NCBI GenBank assembly: GCA_034698045.1
Contig: JAQGAU010000122.1
Span: forward strand, 1 to 39,101
Length of the DNA: 39,101 nt
From: Paramacrobiotus richtersi
Lineage: Eukaryota > Tardigrada > Eutardigrada > Parachela > Macrobiotidae
Direction of reading: 5' to 3'
Position numbers and translations under genes: made by a program. This document shows, one piece after another, positions 27,434-38,782 of this stretch. Within the stretch, counting starts at the first letter, position 1; the number at the start of each line of letters is the position of its first letter. Below the pieces are notes generated by a model. The model saw only the letters and a list, made by a program, of their open reading frames with translations, was not told where the DNA came from and searched no databases.

Positions 27434-27815
27434 ATGAAGGAATCAAGTTTATGTTTGGTCTTGCTCGTCAGCTTGGTCGCTTTTGTCTCTTTTGCCACGG
27501 TAAGGTCACACGTAGATTTTCCGCATGGTGTACTTTCTTTTTAGGAAATCAAATTATCCACATCAGCGTTTTCATATATCTTATCTTTGATAGGTAAACG
27601 CGGCAGCAGGGCAAGATGTCTGCTTCGTCGGAGACTGGTGCTGTCCAAAGATGACGGGACCGAAATCATGGGACTGCACCTCCAGCTTCTGCAAGACATG
27701 CTGCAAAAAGACGGAACGCGTCGACAAGAACGGCAAGCGATTGGGCGGGAAGTATAAGAGGGGCGTTTGTAGTACGCGTATCGAAGGGGGATTTGGCTGT
27801 GTCTGCTCCGGATAG
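27434..27815 (+). CDS. Small secreted ten-cysteine protein, copy 2
   Basis: Two exons, 27434-27499 and 27594-27815, with a 94 bp phase-0 intron at the end of the signal-peptide coding part; 95 residues. The signal peptide has the core LCLVLLVSLVAFVSF and likely ends at VNA. The mature part keeps all ten cysteines of the copy at 12989 with identical spacing, plus GDWCC, KMTGPKSWDC, CCKKT, a VDK-GK-LGG basic stretch and a glycine-rich GGFGC before the last two cysteines. The second exon is exactly the same length in both (222 bases). Differences are mostly charge and polarity changes (more Arg/Lys here). Function is unknown; a secreted disulphide-rich effector is the safest description. A polyadenylation signal AATAAA lies at 27968-27973. 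Confidence 0.9.
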
Positions 27816-27967
27816 AACGAACTGGTTGATAAATGGCAATTCTAATTGATTTAAAATGTTGTAAAGAAAAATACGATTGGAACGCCTGTACATGTATCTA
27901 AATCGCTTAATTAACGTTGATGTGCTGGAATGTTGCATGTTACGTATGCTTCAAGTGTGGAAAATTT

Positions 27968-27973
27968 AATAAA
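27968..27973 (+). terminator. Likely polyadenylation signal of the second ten-cysteine gene
   Basis: AATAAA 153 bases downstream of the TAG at 27813-27815. Confidence 0.5.
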
Positions 27974-29582
27974 ATTCCTTGCCTTGCAGTTTAAAAGTTA
28001 CAAATTAAAGTCTGGCTGGAAAACAGAAATATTCAGCTCATTAGGCTGTCACTGCTAGTGGTTCGATGTTTTCGACGTTTCCAAGAGTAATAGTGTACAT
28101 ACGTAAATCAGACCGGTATATAATATGGAAAAGCGCGATTTTCTCGTGTCACTTGTTAGTAAAACTCCCACCGTCTTATTGTTAGTATTTTTTTTGATGA
28201 GCCTTGCACATATCGTAGTTCATACATACAACAATGGCAATGTGTAAAAGCTGGCAGCGTGCCAGATAATTGCTTTCTAATGTTACTGACAATCGGTGAG
28301 CGGAAATGAGAATCCATACAAAAAACCTGGAAAATCAAGAAGACAGTGGTATACCAGATAAGACTGGTTTCGTACATATACGGTAGATAGGGCCAGCGAT
28401 TGCGTAATAACAACAGTGCAAAGTTAATATAATAATTAACAGTGGCAACAGAATGAATAGCAATAGAAATTACGATGAGAATAATAATAATGACGACGGA
28501 CACCACGAAATTCTGTTCCTGAGTGTAGAGGTCGTCGAGCGGTCATATCGTCACTTTGGTCGACAAACATACGCCGCTGTCATACATACGTATACACCTT
28601 CTTTCCAGTTGGTAGGCGCAGAAGATTCCTTCGGAGCAGGTACATATTTCCACAGGAAACTGAATAAACTAAAATCGCACCTTTCAGGTTAATGACAATT
28701 GTCCTGCTATCATAAGAAATATTTGTATGGTCGTTCAATGCTTGAAGTGATACGGCAGTTGAATGCCCACGACGCGCCTTTACATCGCGGTACTTTCGAA
28801 TTCTATGCATTGCAGTAGTACTGTCTTTCCTACTCTTTTCCGGCTTTCAAATCATGGACATGCCGTGCGCGTCCACAGTTTAGCGTGATTGAAATTCGCG
28901 CTTTTCTACTAGGGTATATTGGAGTATGTTGATGAAGTCGTTGTCTCTGCCATTTCTGCAGATTGCTTTATACAGTACTCGTACTTTCCGGCAGCGGCGG
29001 CTGACCTGCAGAATTAATCATTAATTTTGTGACTAGCTAATAATCATTTCTGGTTTCTGTTTCGATACCTTATTACCGGTGTCTTGTTGTCGCTTCATAA
29101 ACTAATGCTATGCTCTGATTAATTGAACTTTCAGAGTGCGTGATCAGCCGAAAGTGAGATTACAGGAAATTTATCTCTTTGATTCTGCATGGATTCATTT
29201 CCAGGGACAGGCGTGGATGACAGAAACAGTCGGCCTTGTCCCTGGAGTCTACAGTATAGGTATCCCTCAAGCTTTGACGTATGCAGTATGTAATTAATAA
29301 TTTCGCTAGACGGCGATTGTGCAGCCGACAGATGACGGCATCATATGTCGGCATCAATTATGCAGCTTAATCACACTGAGATTGAATTACTGAGCACCTG
29401 AAAGTATCCTGTTTTGGCTCGCGCTTCATGTCTGCCATCTCATGTCGTCCAGAACCGAGACTTCCCGCAGGTGCATATAACTACAGACAAACCGAACATT
29501 TGATGCGTTTGTCTCTGAAGTGCTGACTGGGTTTGCTCCTTTCCAGTTTCTGACTTTTTAACGTTTTTACGACTTGGTTGAA
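27974..29582. other. Intergenic before the GPCR gene
   Basis: Contains a TATATAATATGG stretch near 28117, an AATAATAATAATGACGACGG simple repeat near 28481, and the second copy of the dispersed segment (28560-28960). Open frames on both strands (28156-28506 minus, 28453-28692 plus) are not supported by any domain. Confidence 0.45.
28560..28960. repeat. Dispersed duplicated non-coding segment, copy 2
   Basis: Partner of 22440-22990 in the same orientation. It is shorter, and similarity fades beyond about 28920. Confidence 0.55.
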
Positions 29583-31237
29583 ATGCAGAACCAGAACGGG
29601 ACCGGCTTTAAAACGTCATCGAACATTACCAAGTCTGCCATTGTAGAAATCTCAAACGATCAACGGTGCATTTGGTTTGCCTGCTCCATGACCGTTTCCA
29701 TCGCTGGAGCCATCCTTTGTTGGCAACTTATACAGGCGGTAAGGCAGCGCTGGACAATGACCGAGCAACAGTCCACCGGCAACCAAAACGGAACCAAGTT
29801 CTTGGTCCTTCACATGGCAGTTATCGAGATCCTCATGTGTGGAGTCCTTCTTCCTATGAACTTTACGCAGACCTTCTACGGTCACTATACAGTAAGAGTC
29901 AGTCCAGTCTGCATGTACAACTAGTAAATATTTACCTTTAAATTCTCCTTTGAGCTAAGAATCCCAGACCGATATTCTAATCGTTTATAATAATAAGTAT
30001 ACCGTATGAAGCATTTCAGCATTCCCTTCAGAGAAATCTGATATACAGAACGTTTGTAGGACGACCCATACCAAAACTGTAGACCTAACATTAAGTTCAT
30101 CAACAATGAAAGGGATAATAATTTGCACCTAAATAACTGTATACCTTCAAATTATGTAATGACCTTTGCCGTTTTTCGTTCTGTGATGAGCGGTGTAATT
30201 TGTTTTACAGGTTTCGGTACTGCTGTGTACTTTGATACAAGCTCCGTTTGGAATTGTACGCACCCTTGCTAACTGGTCCGACTCTGTTCTAGCAGCAAAT
30301 CGGTTAGCTGCGGTCTGTTTTCCTATTTTATATCGAAACAGCCTGGCCACCCTGCGTGCCAACATTCCACCTCTATTGGCCATATGGTTCATTTCCATAG
30401 CGATTTTCATTCCACCCATTGTCGGATGGGGTTCTCGGTTTGAACCCGTTCCTCCGCTGTACAGCTGCGGAATAACGCTGCTCGACAACAAGAGCATCGC
30501 CGTCAGACTGAATTTCTTTCTTAACACGTACATTCCATTGGCCCTGACGGCATCTTGCTATCTGACCATGTTGGGCTCGATCATTTATAGAAAGGTCGTT
30601 TCGAAAAGCACTCATTCTCGGAGTCGCGAACGAGCACTGAAGCTCTCGCTTACGCTGTGTCTGTCGGCAGCGTGGCGTGCCACTTGCTACTTTCCTTTTA
30701 CGATTGCCTACGCGTACAATCAGGAGATATTTGTGCGGTTTCCGATGCTGACTGCCTGGTTACGGACCGGTGTCTCGCTTGGATATGCTGCAAACCCGGT
30801 AAGCATCGGTTGTTCAAGTTCGCGATGGCTGAAAGTTTTACTTTTTGGAAATACTTAATTCAGTATATGAACGACATAAATCGTATTTCCGGAAACTGGA
30901 TTTCTGGAAATTGAATTTTATTTCCATAGATCCGATTTCCGAAAATCAAGTTTTTTTCCGTATAGATCCGATTTCCGGAAGTCGGATCTTATTTCCATAC
31001 GTCATTAGTCATTTCTTTACCTGATCATATCGCATGTTTCTTGGCTTGGCTTTCTAGGTCATTTTCTTCGGGATACACAAAGAGTTCCGTACAGCCTTAG
31101 CGACTTGGTGGACAACATGGATCGCAGGCCTGAAACATGATCCAGTTCAAATACGTCCCACCATGGAACTAGCCGACTATAGTCCACGATCAGAGAATAC
31201 CAGTGCCCCTAAGCGGACCATCCTTCAGTCAAAATAA
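29583..31237 (+). CDS. Rhodopsin-family (class A) G-protein-coupled receptor, orphan
   Basis: Three exons: 29583-29891, 30211-30798 and 31058-31237, all phase 0; 358 residues. Seen: extracellular N terminus with N-glycosylation sites (NGT, NIT); seven hydrophobic segments starting WFACSMTVSIAGAILCW (TM1), FLVLHMAVIEILMCGVLL (TM2), the TM3 end LAANRLAAVCFP, LLAIWFISIAIFIPPIVGW (TM4), a loop cysteine in LYSCGITL, NTYIPLALTASCYLTML (TM5), AAWRATCYFPFTIAYAY (TM6) and ANPVIFFGIHKEF (TM7, the NPxxY position reading NPVIF). The DRY motif is reduced to NR and the CWxP of TM6 is altered. A Ser/Thr-containing tail of ~50 residues follows. Ligand unknown. The natural ATG is 29583 since the frame upstream has no other ATG. 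Confidence 0.9.
30870..31000. repeat. Short palindromic tandem repeats in a GPCR intron
   Basis: Stretches built on GATCCGATTTCCGGAA recur three times. The last forms a 26-base palindrome at 30964-30989 with one mismatched pair, centred on TTCCGGAA. The block sits inside the second intron (30799-31057). Confidence 0.65.
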
Positions 31238-32111
31238 AGCAGCTTCGCCAACAGATTGTGATGTACAAGATATTGCCCAGCTCTAAGTACTCATCCTACT
31301 AAAGGTCACGTCTGCTGTCCAACCTAGCGATAGTTGCGTCATGATAATTATGGCGCCATTAATTCACATGTTTGCATTTGACTTGTACGGAACGAGTTCT
31401 TGTCTACATTGGTTGTCTTCTTTCTAAGCGATTAATCTATACATCTTCGCAATAAACGAAGTCTTTCACTGCAGTAATTTCAAGAAAATTTTCCGTGCAT
31501 TATCACAACCTCCTATGCCGATGGATCACCAAACTATTGCACACTAGTACACTATGTACGCGTCACCCAAATGTATCTCAACGCGTGAATTTCCGTGCAA
31601 TACTCTGTGGTATCGGGATTGCTGACGGGAGTTCTACGGTAATACCGCGTTTTTTTAAACTTCGGTTAGCTGTAAACTAATTGTAAACTGACAGGATATA
31701 GGTCAGTCATTTACGACAAACTTCCCAACTTCAACATGATATTGTAAGCCAGACTACCATTGTAAACCGGAACATGCGACATAGACAGCAAAATTATCAT
31801 CACCTGTGATTCGTGCAAATTCCATCGCTAAATCAAAGAAACCATAAATATTTTAACACATACAAAAAAATGTCCACAGTGGCAAGCAACCTTACAAATA
31901 CAATGTAAAAAAGAGCGTTCTGGACCATCCTAATACGAAACATGCTAAACAAGCAGATTAGCAAAAGGGAAAATTGTATTATTTTTAATACTATTCCACA
32001 TTCCACATTCCACATCAGACATTCCATAACTACTGTAGAAGCATTGTGCGCTGGTGAACCAGTTACAAACAGGGTACAGCATGTCCTCCGACCGCACGTC
32101 CTGGACAGAGC
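31238..32111. other. Intergenic between convergent GPCR and kelch genes
   Basis: A likely GPCR polyadenylation signal AATAAA is at 31451-31456; another AATAAA overlaps the stop codon (31233-31238). Three copies of ATTCCAC lie at 31993-32013. No gene seen. Confidence 0.5.
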
Positions 32112-34661
32112 TCATGCGTATGGCATCACAAATGTCGCACATGATGTGATTGGCCAACGCATCCTCACATCAACTTTCTTCCAGCGGTCTCGATGCAGAT
32201 CGTAGCGTTCCGGACTGGCATTTCTGGTTTGGCAAGTGAACCCTCCGCAAACACACACCTGACCGTTGATGATGATCATACAGTGGCCGTACCGCGGAGC
32301 ATTGAGCCAATGGATCCATTTCCAGCCAGCTGCAGGCATATCCAGATTCAGCCGTTCGCACGAGTCAAGCACACCGGTCCCCGCGTCGTGGGCTCCACCA
32401 GTGACGTATAGATAACCACCGCTGACCTTGGCAGCAAAACAGCGGCGTGGCACCTGCATATCCGGGAGTTTGGTCCACTTGTTCGTTGCGGCATGGAATA
32501 CCTCCACGGTTGATACGGCGCCCGCACCGCCGGCCAAACTACGCCCTCCACAGTAGTAGAACTTTCCGTTGTAGGTTTCGAAAGCGGCTTCCTCTCTGAA
32601 AGACGGTACAGTGTAAGTCTTTGTATGGAAACAGAGAACAACACATTCCGGCGTCATAATTAGCGTTTTCTTATAGTATTAGAACTCGTAAAAGCACAAT
32701 TAGCAAAACGCTAGCACACTGATGTTGTTCCAAGGTTCTTCTTGTTACTGTGCTTACCTGAAGTGTCTGGGTTGGCCAGGGCTGGACATACGTTTTGAAT
32801 GCGCCAGATCAAATGTAAACGAACAATTATTACGACCTTGTGTCTGGAAATCCCATGCGTAAACCACTCCATTAATGCAGGCAAGTGGATAATTCACACC
32901 ATGTTCGGCCGGTTGCTCGAGAACAAAACGCACTTCCTTCGTCACCACAGAAAAGGACCAAGTTTTCATGTGTTTCCCGCTGGACGCTCGAAGCGGTACA
33001 CGTTCTCCATCGATCGCTGGTCCCATCTCTTTATACTTGGACCACTGATTCATTTCTTTGGGTAATGGAACATCCCATTCGTAAACCTCTGTGTGACTGT
33101 GTCCCAGTTATACTGATTCATTTCAGCTTGGTGCTGATCCCCATAGAAAACGAAGACGCTTTCCGCCAAATGGCGCTGCGGAAAACGGCGCTCGACAGTC
33201 CGTTGGGGTTTAGGCGAGACATATCGCAGCAGTTCGCTAAGCGCGTCTTGTAGTGGACCATCGGCATTGATAACCAATCCCGCAAGGATGTCGACTAGGA
33301 ATTCCCGCCGAATCTCCGCCAACAGGGCGCTGAGGATCTCTGGCGTCATACGCGCTGGCGAATCGTACTCACACCACTGCTTGACTGCCTGCAATGAGAT
33401 ACAAGAATGTATCGCGGAAGTGCAACGTCACGCATTATGTTTTAGTAATCAAGATTAACTATGCGTAAACACAGCTAAATTAAGCGTTCATTATCATTAT
33501 CGTGCAAATGTTATGTTGATCGAAGTCCACGGAAAAAGTAAAGAAACACTGCGAAGAAAGCAACTTCGCAGTTGTTGTTTTATGTTTTTACCTTGTAAAC
33601 ATCCAGCTCACCGGGTACAGCTAGAAAGTTTTTACGGATAACTTGGAGCATTTCACCAAACGACAGCTGCCATAATTCGCCCATAGCAGATTTTATGGCA
33701 AAGTTCACCTGGAGTTTCGACACTTCAGAATCATCGGCGCTGCGTAATGGTAACAGACCTAGAATTACAATCTTTGTTACTATCCCGGTATCTGTGGCCG
33801 TTAGCATACATGAACATAACATCTGCAAAAATTTCCTCTCGCACGGTGTTTATTTTTTGACTAGCATTTTTCCTAAACAATTTCAGAAATCAGGAAGGAC
33901 GCTTGAATTACAGACACATTTATCGAACGATCATGACAGTGCTCGTTAAAATGGTAAATTCAGTTGAAAACTGCAGTTCTTTAAGACTTTAAAGGTAAGC
34001 TAGAAGTCTTCGTAAACTAGACATTGAGATAAACTATGGTCTTTTGCGTTCCAGTCAAGTTAATATTATACGCGATAGTCGAAACTCCGAGGGTTCTTTT
34101 CGTAGCAAAAAGAAAGATTCGGTCTAACACAGACTAACAGGAAAACAGATTCTTCTCTTCACATACGAAGTACTTCCGCGTCCCGTACCAATCAAACGTC
34201 GACCTACAGCCTATTCTACACTTACAAACCATTTTTTGCTTACCAATCTTGCGTCCGTCAATCTTAAAAAACGCCGCAGCATCATGCAGCTTTCGCAGAG
34301 TAAGCCCATTCAAGTTGGATTTGTAGTCCAGTGGCATTCCGGGATTCAGGGCCGCCAGCACGACAACATACGTCGCATACGAATCGATATGCTTCGGAAC
34401 TAAAATCCTACACGTATCCCCTTCCAACGTGCGATCGGAATGAAAATAGGCCGGATCATTGAGAATATCCTGGATAGCTCCACGGGTACTGGATTGAACG
34501 TAATCACCGATAATGACTTTCAGCAGACGGTTGCGCTTGATTTCTGGAGGCTCGACTTTGGCCACGAACATGACATCGCTGTCCGCCTCATTCGGAGCTG
34601 GATCAACTGGCAATTCCGTTTCGCGGCGCTTACGTTTGATGCGAGCGTCGCGACGATTCAT
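32112..34661 (-). CDS. BTB-BACK-kelch protein (KLHL-like, putative cullin-3 adaptor)
   Basis: KLHL proteins recruit substrates to cullin-3 ubiquitin ligases through BTB-BACK and bind them with the kelch propeller. Exons in transcript order: 34661-34244, 33758-33592, 33388-33098, 33044-32758, 32595-32112; 548 residues. Seen: basic N terminus (RRDARIKRKRR), divergent BTB (~residues 25-140, starting SDVMFVAKVEPPEIKRN), BACK helices (FGEMLQVIRKNFLAVPGELDVYKAVKQWCEYD), then kelch repeats with FYYCGGRSLAGG, YLYVTGGAHDAGTG and VCVCGGF. The 53 bp intron between 33098 and 33044 (GTCACA...ATCAG) is weak at the donor. Without it the frame breaks by one base near 33060, so this point is either a tiny intron or a frameshift. 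No upstream ATG in frame with the BTB start is supported, because extending it reads into a hydrophobic stretch that looks like intron. Confidence 0.85.
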
Positions 34662-36730
34662 TTCTTCAACGGTTGAGTCTCTCACATAAAATGATACAAA
34701 CACAATGAAGATCCATACCGTGTACGGAGCCAGTATCGTACCTACCTGCACGCGCACCAAGAAGTGCTCGTGATCAGCTGTTTATTGGAATTGTAAGGTA
34801 TCAGGATCACGAAACAATAAACAAACGACACGAATGAAGGAGTAATGGGCGCAGGATCTTCAAAACCAGGAAGCCTCAATCTTTTGCCGTACTGCAATAC
34901 AGTGGCTGTCTGCAGACTAGCAGTGAATGCGCTGTCAGCCCTGATAAAGATCTGTAGATTCTGAACGCACACCTCATTGTCAGCGAATGTGCAGCAGGCA
35001 GGTTAGTACAAGTACAGTACTACCATCCATCCATCCATTCTCACAAACAGCCATGAATCATGATAGCGGTGTAGGAGTACTTACGAACTTTGTATGTATC
35101 ATTTGAATGTACCGCGTACATACAAATGATACGTGTACCGGAGAATATCACGGTTTTTGTAAAATGTTTTAGAATGCAGCGAAAAGCTTTTTTCTGCGTA
35201 GCCGACGCATTTTTTTCCATCGACCTGCTGATTCACAGCTCAAGAGCGGGTTTAGGGAAGCACATGTACTTCAACTGCAGCATACAGTGACTTGATACTG
35301 ACATCCCCTTCCACGGGAAAAGAGTAAGTGCGAAGTATCCTGCGACAACAGACGATGTTCAACAAGAAAGTGAAGATTGCATGAAGAGAACAGTGGTCCA
35401 TTGTTTTTTCATAGTAGAGTGCACTTTGCGAATGGCGACCAGTTAAAAGAATCCGGAGACATCGTAGCCCCTTCTCTGTGTAACATATGATGTTAAAGTC
35501 CGTGCAGATTCCAATGCACCGCTTCCCAGCGGTCACGATCTTTCACACAATACTCCACACATCAGTGTACATCCGTACGGAACTTTCATTTAGAAAGGGC
35601 GGGTGCTTTGACCTTACTATTAAATTCAACATACTGCTTTGTTTCCCTGGTCATAGTAATACGGTGGCGCGCTCATTGTTAGTGCACTATGCGTTTCAAT
35701 GACCCATTGGTAATCAGCGTGAGTAACTGGACATTTTATTACATTGTTACATTTTACATTACATAGATTTTTACATTTTACATAAACATTTTTGCATTCT
35801 TCTCTGTTAGATATGCTGCTGCAGGCTTAATTTTGCATCGCGTACAAGTACCGGTAATCGGGATTTTTATCAGATACTTCATGGTTGTTCGTGAATTCGT
35901 AAGCTCGAGGAATAATAATGCCGCGTGTGTGCCCTGCACGTGCCGATGAGCGGAGCTGCAGAGATCAGTTTTCTGTCACCTTCCTCTTACTTTTCAATAT
36001 ACCCAAAATTTTTTTTATATTGAAACGCAATAATTATTTTTTTGGTGGGTTTCCAGTGTTGCAAAATCGACAGGCTCGGTAGGTGCATTTGTAATGGGTG
36101 GTTAGTCTGGGACGTAAACGTTAAAGCAAGCCTGATCCAGACAGGACTCAACAAAGTAAACGCTTACATACGTAGTTAAAAATGCATAGTACAGAGTCAT
36201 GTTACATATGTTGAGCAAATGTCAGTTAAAATAAGTTCGGGTTTTGAAATGGTGCAGCTAAACAGCTGTTAAAACAAACCCTGAGCCGACCATGCAGCAT
36301 AACTGTTTCTATCTCTGCTTGAATCTAAGAACTTGCTGTAAGATTACTGATTGTGGTTGGGGTTGTTTTCTCTAGATTGACCAGACTTTTGAGTGCCACG
36401 AGATGGCTTGTATGCTCGAAATGAAATGAAAATGAAATACAGCATCCATACTGATAAAAGTCTTATCGGTTGTGCATCCCTGCTACTAATAGTAATGTAC
36501 TTTCACCAGTACGTCAAGTCGATTGCGGATAGTAGCTCCAGTGCGGCACACGCAGGATTCACGGAATCAGCAGTTCTCATTGGGCTACTTGTAATTTCCA
36601 TACGAATTATGCTCCATCGTTGTTGTCCAACTTTAAGAGAATTATTCGGCACGTAGAAACGTAGAAATATAGAACGAAGGAACGTGGAAACGTTTTGTTT
36701 CGTACAAAATATATGGGTATCGCTTTGGAA
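34662..36730. other. 2 kb intergenic region, no gene recognised
   Basis: Holds the kelch gene upstream region, a CCATCCATCCATTC simple repeat near 35025, an inverted repeat at 35096-35132 and an ACATTT-rich low-complexity tract at 35728-35795. An open frame at 36393-36656 with two hydrophobic segments lacks a convincing start or homology and is not called. Confidence 0.5.
35096..35132. repeat. Hairpin with 17-base arms
   Basis: Arms 35096-35112 and 35116-35132 pair with a single mismatch around the loop CGC. It lies about 0.4 kb upstream of the kelch gene start. Confidence 0.7.
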
Positions 36731-38377
36731 TTAGTATGCCGTGCAGTTTGGCCACAAGGATTCTCTGACGAAGTCTTTTGAGTTCATTTCGTAAACCACC
36801 ACCAAGTAAGTGGCCAGAATGCCAGCAACCTGCAATGATACCGGTAAGCGACTCACACAAGGATTGTCAGTAAGAAAGCCTTATCATCTGTAGAAGTTGC
36901 AATGCGGTAATACAGTATACAGCGTGCATAACAAAGGGTAGCATCTCTGTCACACTTTATGGTGGTGTGTTGCTCATCTAACGACTGCTGTTCATACGAA
37001 TCTACAGACTCTGTACACCCACGCCGGTGCTTTCTTACAGGTGTTAGCGACAGTGACAGGAATGCGCCGACATGCATTCGAATTGGCAAAAATGATTCTG
37101 TTCGCCAAGTACGTAAACAAAGTATGCGTCCGATGCTTTACGCTTACCGTAAGAATTAAATCACTGTTGAAGAATAGAATATGCCCAGCTGTGAATCCGA
37201 CTGGACAGTCACGCAAGCGACGCAGCATCTTGGAAATCTGTAGCTCCAGGCCGTCAGTCTCTTCTGAAATCGTGTTCAGAACCACTACGATGGAATGCGC
37301 CTGAAAAAGAACCAGGAACAGAATAGCGAAAAGTATTATCAGTGTATCTAACGCTCTACGAATTTGCCCAGATTAGTACTGCACTCGTCATCTACCTTTC
37401 TATGTGCATACGTTGCGAGAACCATCCTTTGTCCAAGCAGATTCAAATTCGCCAAAACACACAAAGAAAAGAAAACTCGATCAATCAGATTATCCGCAAA
37501 CAGATATCCAAGCTTCTGCGGTGCCACCCCCATCAATCCACTAACCAAAAACAGCACAACGACAACATCAAAGAAGAGGACAACAAAACTGGACAAGGCA
37601 AAAACCGCTGTCTAACTGAGATATGGCGAGTGACAAAAACAGATGCTGAGAGCGATAGTTATTGATTGCCAGGATGAACTCTTTCTGATTGATAGATTTA
37701 ACCTTGTAAGCGTCATAGTGAAACACACACTGACGTTCAATTTTATCAAATACCAACCCTGCAGTTAAAGCCAGAAACCCAAAAATTAAAGTATAAGAGC
37801 AGAACACGGTATGTACTATGGATAAAGAGATGAACTGCATCACTATTCCGCATACTGACCACAACCGAATTCCGAATATGGCCGTTGTATCGTACCAGTT
37901 ATTGACAATTCGAACATACATCAGATAACCAAAGACCGCCGAAGTAGTAGTCCAAACAATGCTGAACATAAAAACGTAACGCCTTGGAATTTTACTGGAC
38001 AGAAAACTAGCGGAAATAGTTGTGCTCATGTCACTTGTGATCCGCAGCAATGATAGTGTTTTTGGAACAAACAGCCCCGTGCAAAGCAATCCCGCTAATT
38101 TGAAAAAGATAAACAAAAAGGCTGCGAATGTGAGTTGCACTTTGGACTCTTTTGAAGTCAGCAACTCGTCAATGTACAGCAGAGTTTCGATTAGCAAGGT
38201 CGTCGCAACGAATACGGTCCAAATGGACAATACCAGAAGAGAGCGCAGCGATATACTCGGCGGGGCTGTTTTAGTGTCCCAAGGACATATTCCGAAAATA
38301 CGCATCATCTGCAGGAGTCTGCTGGAATACTTTCCGAACCAGGTCATATCTGAACCTTCTTCCGTTTGGAGTAGCAT
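36731..38377 (-). pseudogene. Gr-like receptor gene with a single-base frameshift
   Basis: Exons in transcript order: 38377-37396, 37300-37148, 36829-36731. The protein would be 410 residues if one base were removed. Seen: N-terminal MTWFGKYSSRLLQMMRIFGI, multiple hydrophobic segments, ALVFDK-type intracellular stretches, AHSIVVVLNTISEETDGLEL, FTAGHILFFNSDLILT before the last phase-0 intron, and VAGILATYLVVVYEMN in the last helix. One extra C on the plus strand near 37605-37606 shifts the frame just after AISQLDS; the rest of exon 1 is open in the new frame through ATYAHRK and its donor. Splice sites match the intact pattern of the paralogue at 10190. This is either a recent null allele or a base-call error in a short homopolymer. 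Confidence 0.82.
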
Positions 38378-38782
38378 ACTGGCATCTAGTTTACCATACG
38401 AACATAAGAAAAATGTTCTGCTGATGCAGAAAACCGCAGCAAATTACTGACCGATGATTTGCAATATTATGTAGAAGTATCTACAGAATACGGGTACAGA
38501 GTACGGGAGGTATCTCGTATATTCGATGCATTTCGTTCTACAGTAGGAGAAGAGTTATCAGTTCTCGAAGCAGATTTACGAACCATTTTAGATACAGCAA
38601 GATAAGTGATTTAGACAGCATGAGTGTGCAACGTGAAACGTACAGGTGTGCTGTTATCAAAGACATCAGCATACAGTTCACACGTGGCATACGTGCATAA
38701 ATGATGATTATGTACTTATTGTTAAGGACATGAATGACGTTTCCCCTGTCTCGTTTTACGGTAAAATGGTGGATGACAGACA
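38378..38782. other. Divergent upstream region of two genes
   Basis: Lies between the minus-strand Gr-like gene and the secreted-protein gene at the right edge. No gene or clear promoter element is seen. Confidence 0.45.

Noticed and set aside
36393..36656. 87-residue frame with two hydrophobic segments
   Set aside because: It has no convincing ATG or acceptor, hydrophobic stretches are common in AT-rich noise, and it matches none of the Gr-like exons in the window.
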